A stretch of 64,000 bases of DNA from Flavobacterium psychrophilum (GTDB taxonomy: Bacteria > Bacteroidota > Bacteroidia > Flavobacteriales > Flavobacteriaceae). Shown piece after piece: positions 63,455-64,000 of the stretch (its first letter is position 1; every line of letters begins with the position of its first letter). The DNA lies in NCBI GenBank assembly GCA_022730285.1, contig DZCQ01000002.1, positions 66,326-130,325 of the forward strand, given 5' to 3'. The notes beneath the pieces were generated by a model. The model was not told where the DNA came from and made no database searches. It saw nothing but the letters and a program-made list of their open reading frames with translations. Made by a program: the position numbers and the translations under genes.

Positions 63455-64000
63455 CTATCGTTTTAGTGCAAAATGCGACTTAAATATTTTATCCAGATTA
63501 TTTTCTTTGTAATATACTACAAACCAATAGTCTGTTGCCGGAAGAGGTTTCTCATTGAAAGAACCATTCCAACCATTTCCTGTTGGTAGAATTATTTTGA
63601 TGAGTTTTCCCATTCTATCAAAAATTTCTATTTTAGAATTTGACTGATTACTTAAGGCTGGAATATTCCAAGTGTCATGATATCCGTCATTATTTGGAGT
63701 GAAAAATTTAGGATAATCTACAATTGTAGCAAGCTGCGTAAGTTCTCCACATTGGTTTACATCAGTTACCTTAATAGTATGACTTCCGGAATTTACGTTT
63801 GTGAAAATCGAACTATTTTGAATTATACCATTATCCAATTGATATAAATAATTACCAATAGGTAAAACATTTACTGTTAGTGTTTGCAATTCAGCAAAAT
63901 AATTTGATGCTACAACAGTCATGCTTGTTGGTGGTAATGAAGGATTTATTGTAACACTTGCAATAGGAGCAGGACAGCTTGGAGTAGTATTAGAACTTGC
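63455..64000 (-). CDS. type IX secretion system type B sorting-domain protein (5' part missing)
   Basis: Only the C-terminal 181 codons (with no start) are in the window; the frame is open to the edge. The last 90 residues match the gliding-motility-associated C-terminal (type B) sorting domain: 'PKFFTPNNDGYHDTWNI', 'KIEIFDRMGKLIK', 'GNGWNGSFNEKPLPATDYW' and 'FKSHFALKR'. This targets a protein across the outer membrane by the type IX system. The part before it ('SNYFAELQTLTV', 'NVNSGSHTIKVTDVNQCG') is the repeated SprB-like adhesin sequence. The protein is probably a large surface adhesin. Confidence 0.9.
   Translation of the reverse strand, partial: ASSNTTPSCPAPIASVTINPSLPPTSMTVVASNYFAELQTLTVNVLPIGNYLYQLDNGIIQNSSIFTNVNSGSHTIKVTDVNQCGELTQLATIVDYPKFFTPNNDGYHDTWNIPALSNQSNSKIEIFDRMGKLIKIILPTGNGWNGSFNEKPLPATDYWFVVYYKENNLDKIFKSHFALKR

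Overview
The window is low-GC DNA (by eye about one third G+C) from a member of Bacteroidota, family Flavobacteriaceae, most likely Flavobacterium or a close relative. The evidence is the gliding-motility permease pair gldF-gldG, a type B sorting domain of the type IX secretion system, Bacteroidota-type promoters (TTG, 19-20 nt, TAnnTTTG), the HPPK-deoxynucleoside kinase fusion, lipoproteins with short Bacteroidota lipoboxes, and a dispersed intergenic repeat of a kind I associate with Flavobacterium. It reads as chromosomal housekeeping DNA. I saw no prophage, complete insertion sequence, CRISPR array or rRNA operon.

Layout. 1-4.3 kb: a surface lipoprotein diverging from a TPR sensor kinase and its NarL-type regulator. 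4.3-10.8 kb (minus): ATP-grasp, NRDE and DinB genes as one unit, then dnaK, lpdA and an Lrp-type regulator that diverges from a Cys/Met-metabolism PLP enzyme. 12.2-18.8 kb (plus): ABC-F ATPase, gldF, gldG, dnaN, sucC. 18.8-26.5 kb: a 194-bp inverted-repeat-bounded segment, a small orphan gene, an AlaDH/saccharopine-DH-like enzyme, a serine hydrolase, ggt, a DCC protein and mutS2. 26.7-31.8 kb (plus): respiratory oxidase assembly and subunits (cyoE, two COX3, COX4, an SCO-like protein without cysteines, SCO, DUF420, a 75-aa CxxC membrane protein).

31.8-43.1 kb: a membrane protein, glutaminyl cyclase, SRP RNA, an SDR, transaldolase, tRNA-Leu and tRNA-Gly, mutS, a DUF1573 protein, a SpoU methyltransferase, the folK fusion, and alpha-carbonic anhydrase with a DUF2490 outer-membrane protein. 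43.3-49.8 kb (plus): glmM, then pyrR-pyrB-small protein-CPBP protease-menE-CLC transporter. 50-64 kb: ABM protein, SAM hydroxide adenosyltransferase, phoH, SDR, a lipoprotein/beta-barrel pair, VanX-like dipeptidase, pabB-tilS-dsbD, alkaline phosphatase, acs, and the 3' end of a type IX-secreted protein cut by the window edge.

The most interesting signals are: two diverged copies of a structured intergenic repeat whose hairpins survive although their sequences differ; the 194-bp inverted-repeat segment beside an orphan gene; a CLC protein whose motifs look like fluoride-type CLC-F; an ABC-F protein with a destroyed second Walker A; and a cysteine-less SCO-like protein and a small CxxC protein flanking real copper-assembly genes. 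Many genes (at least six) appear to start with TTG.
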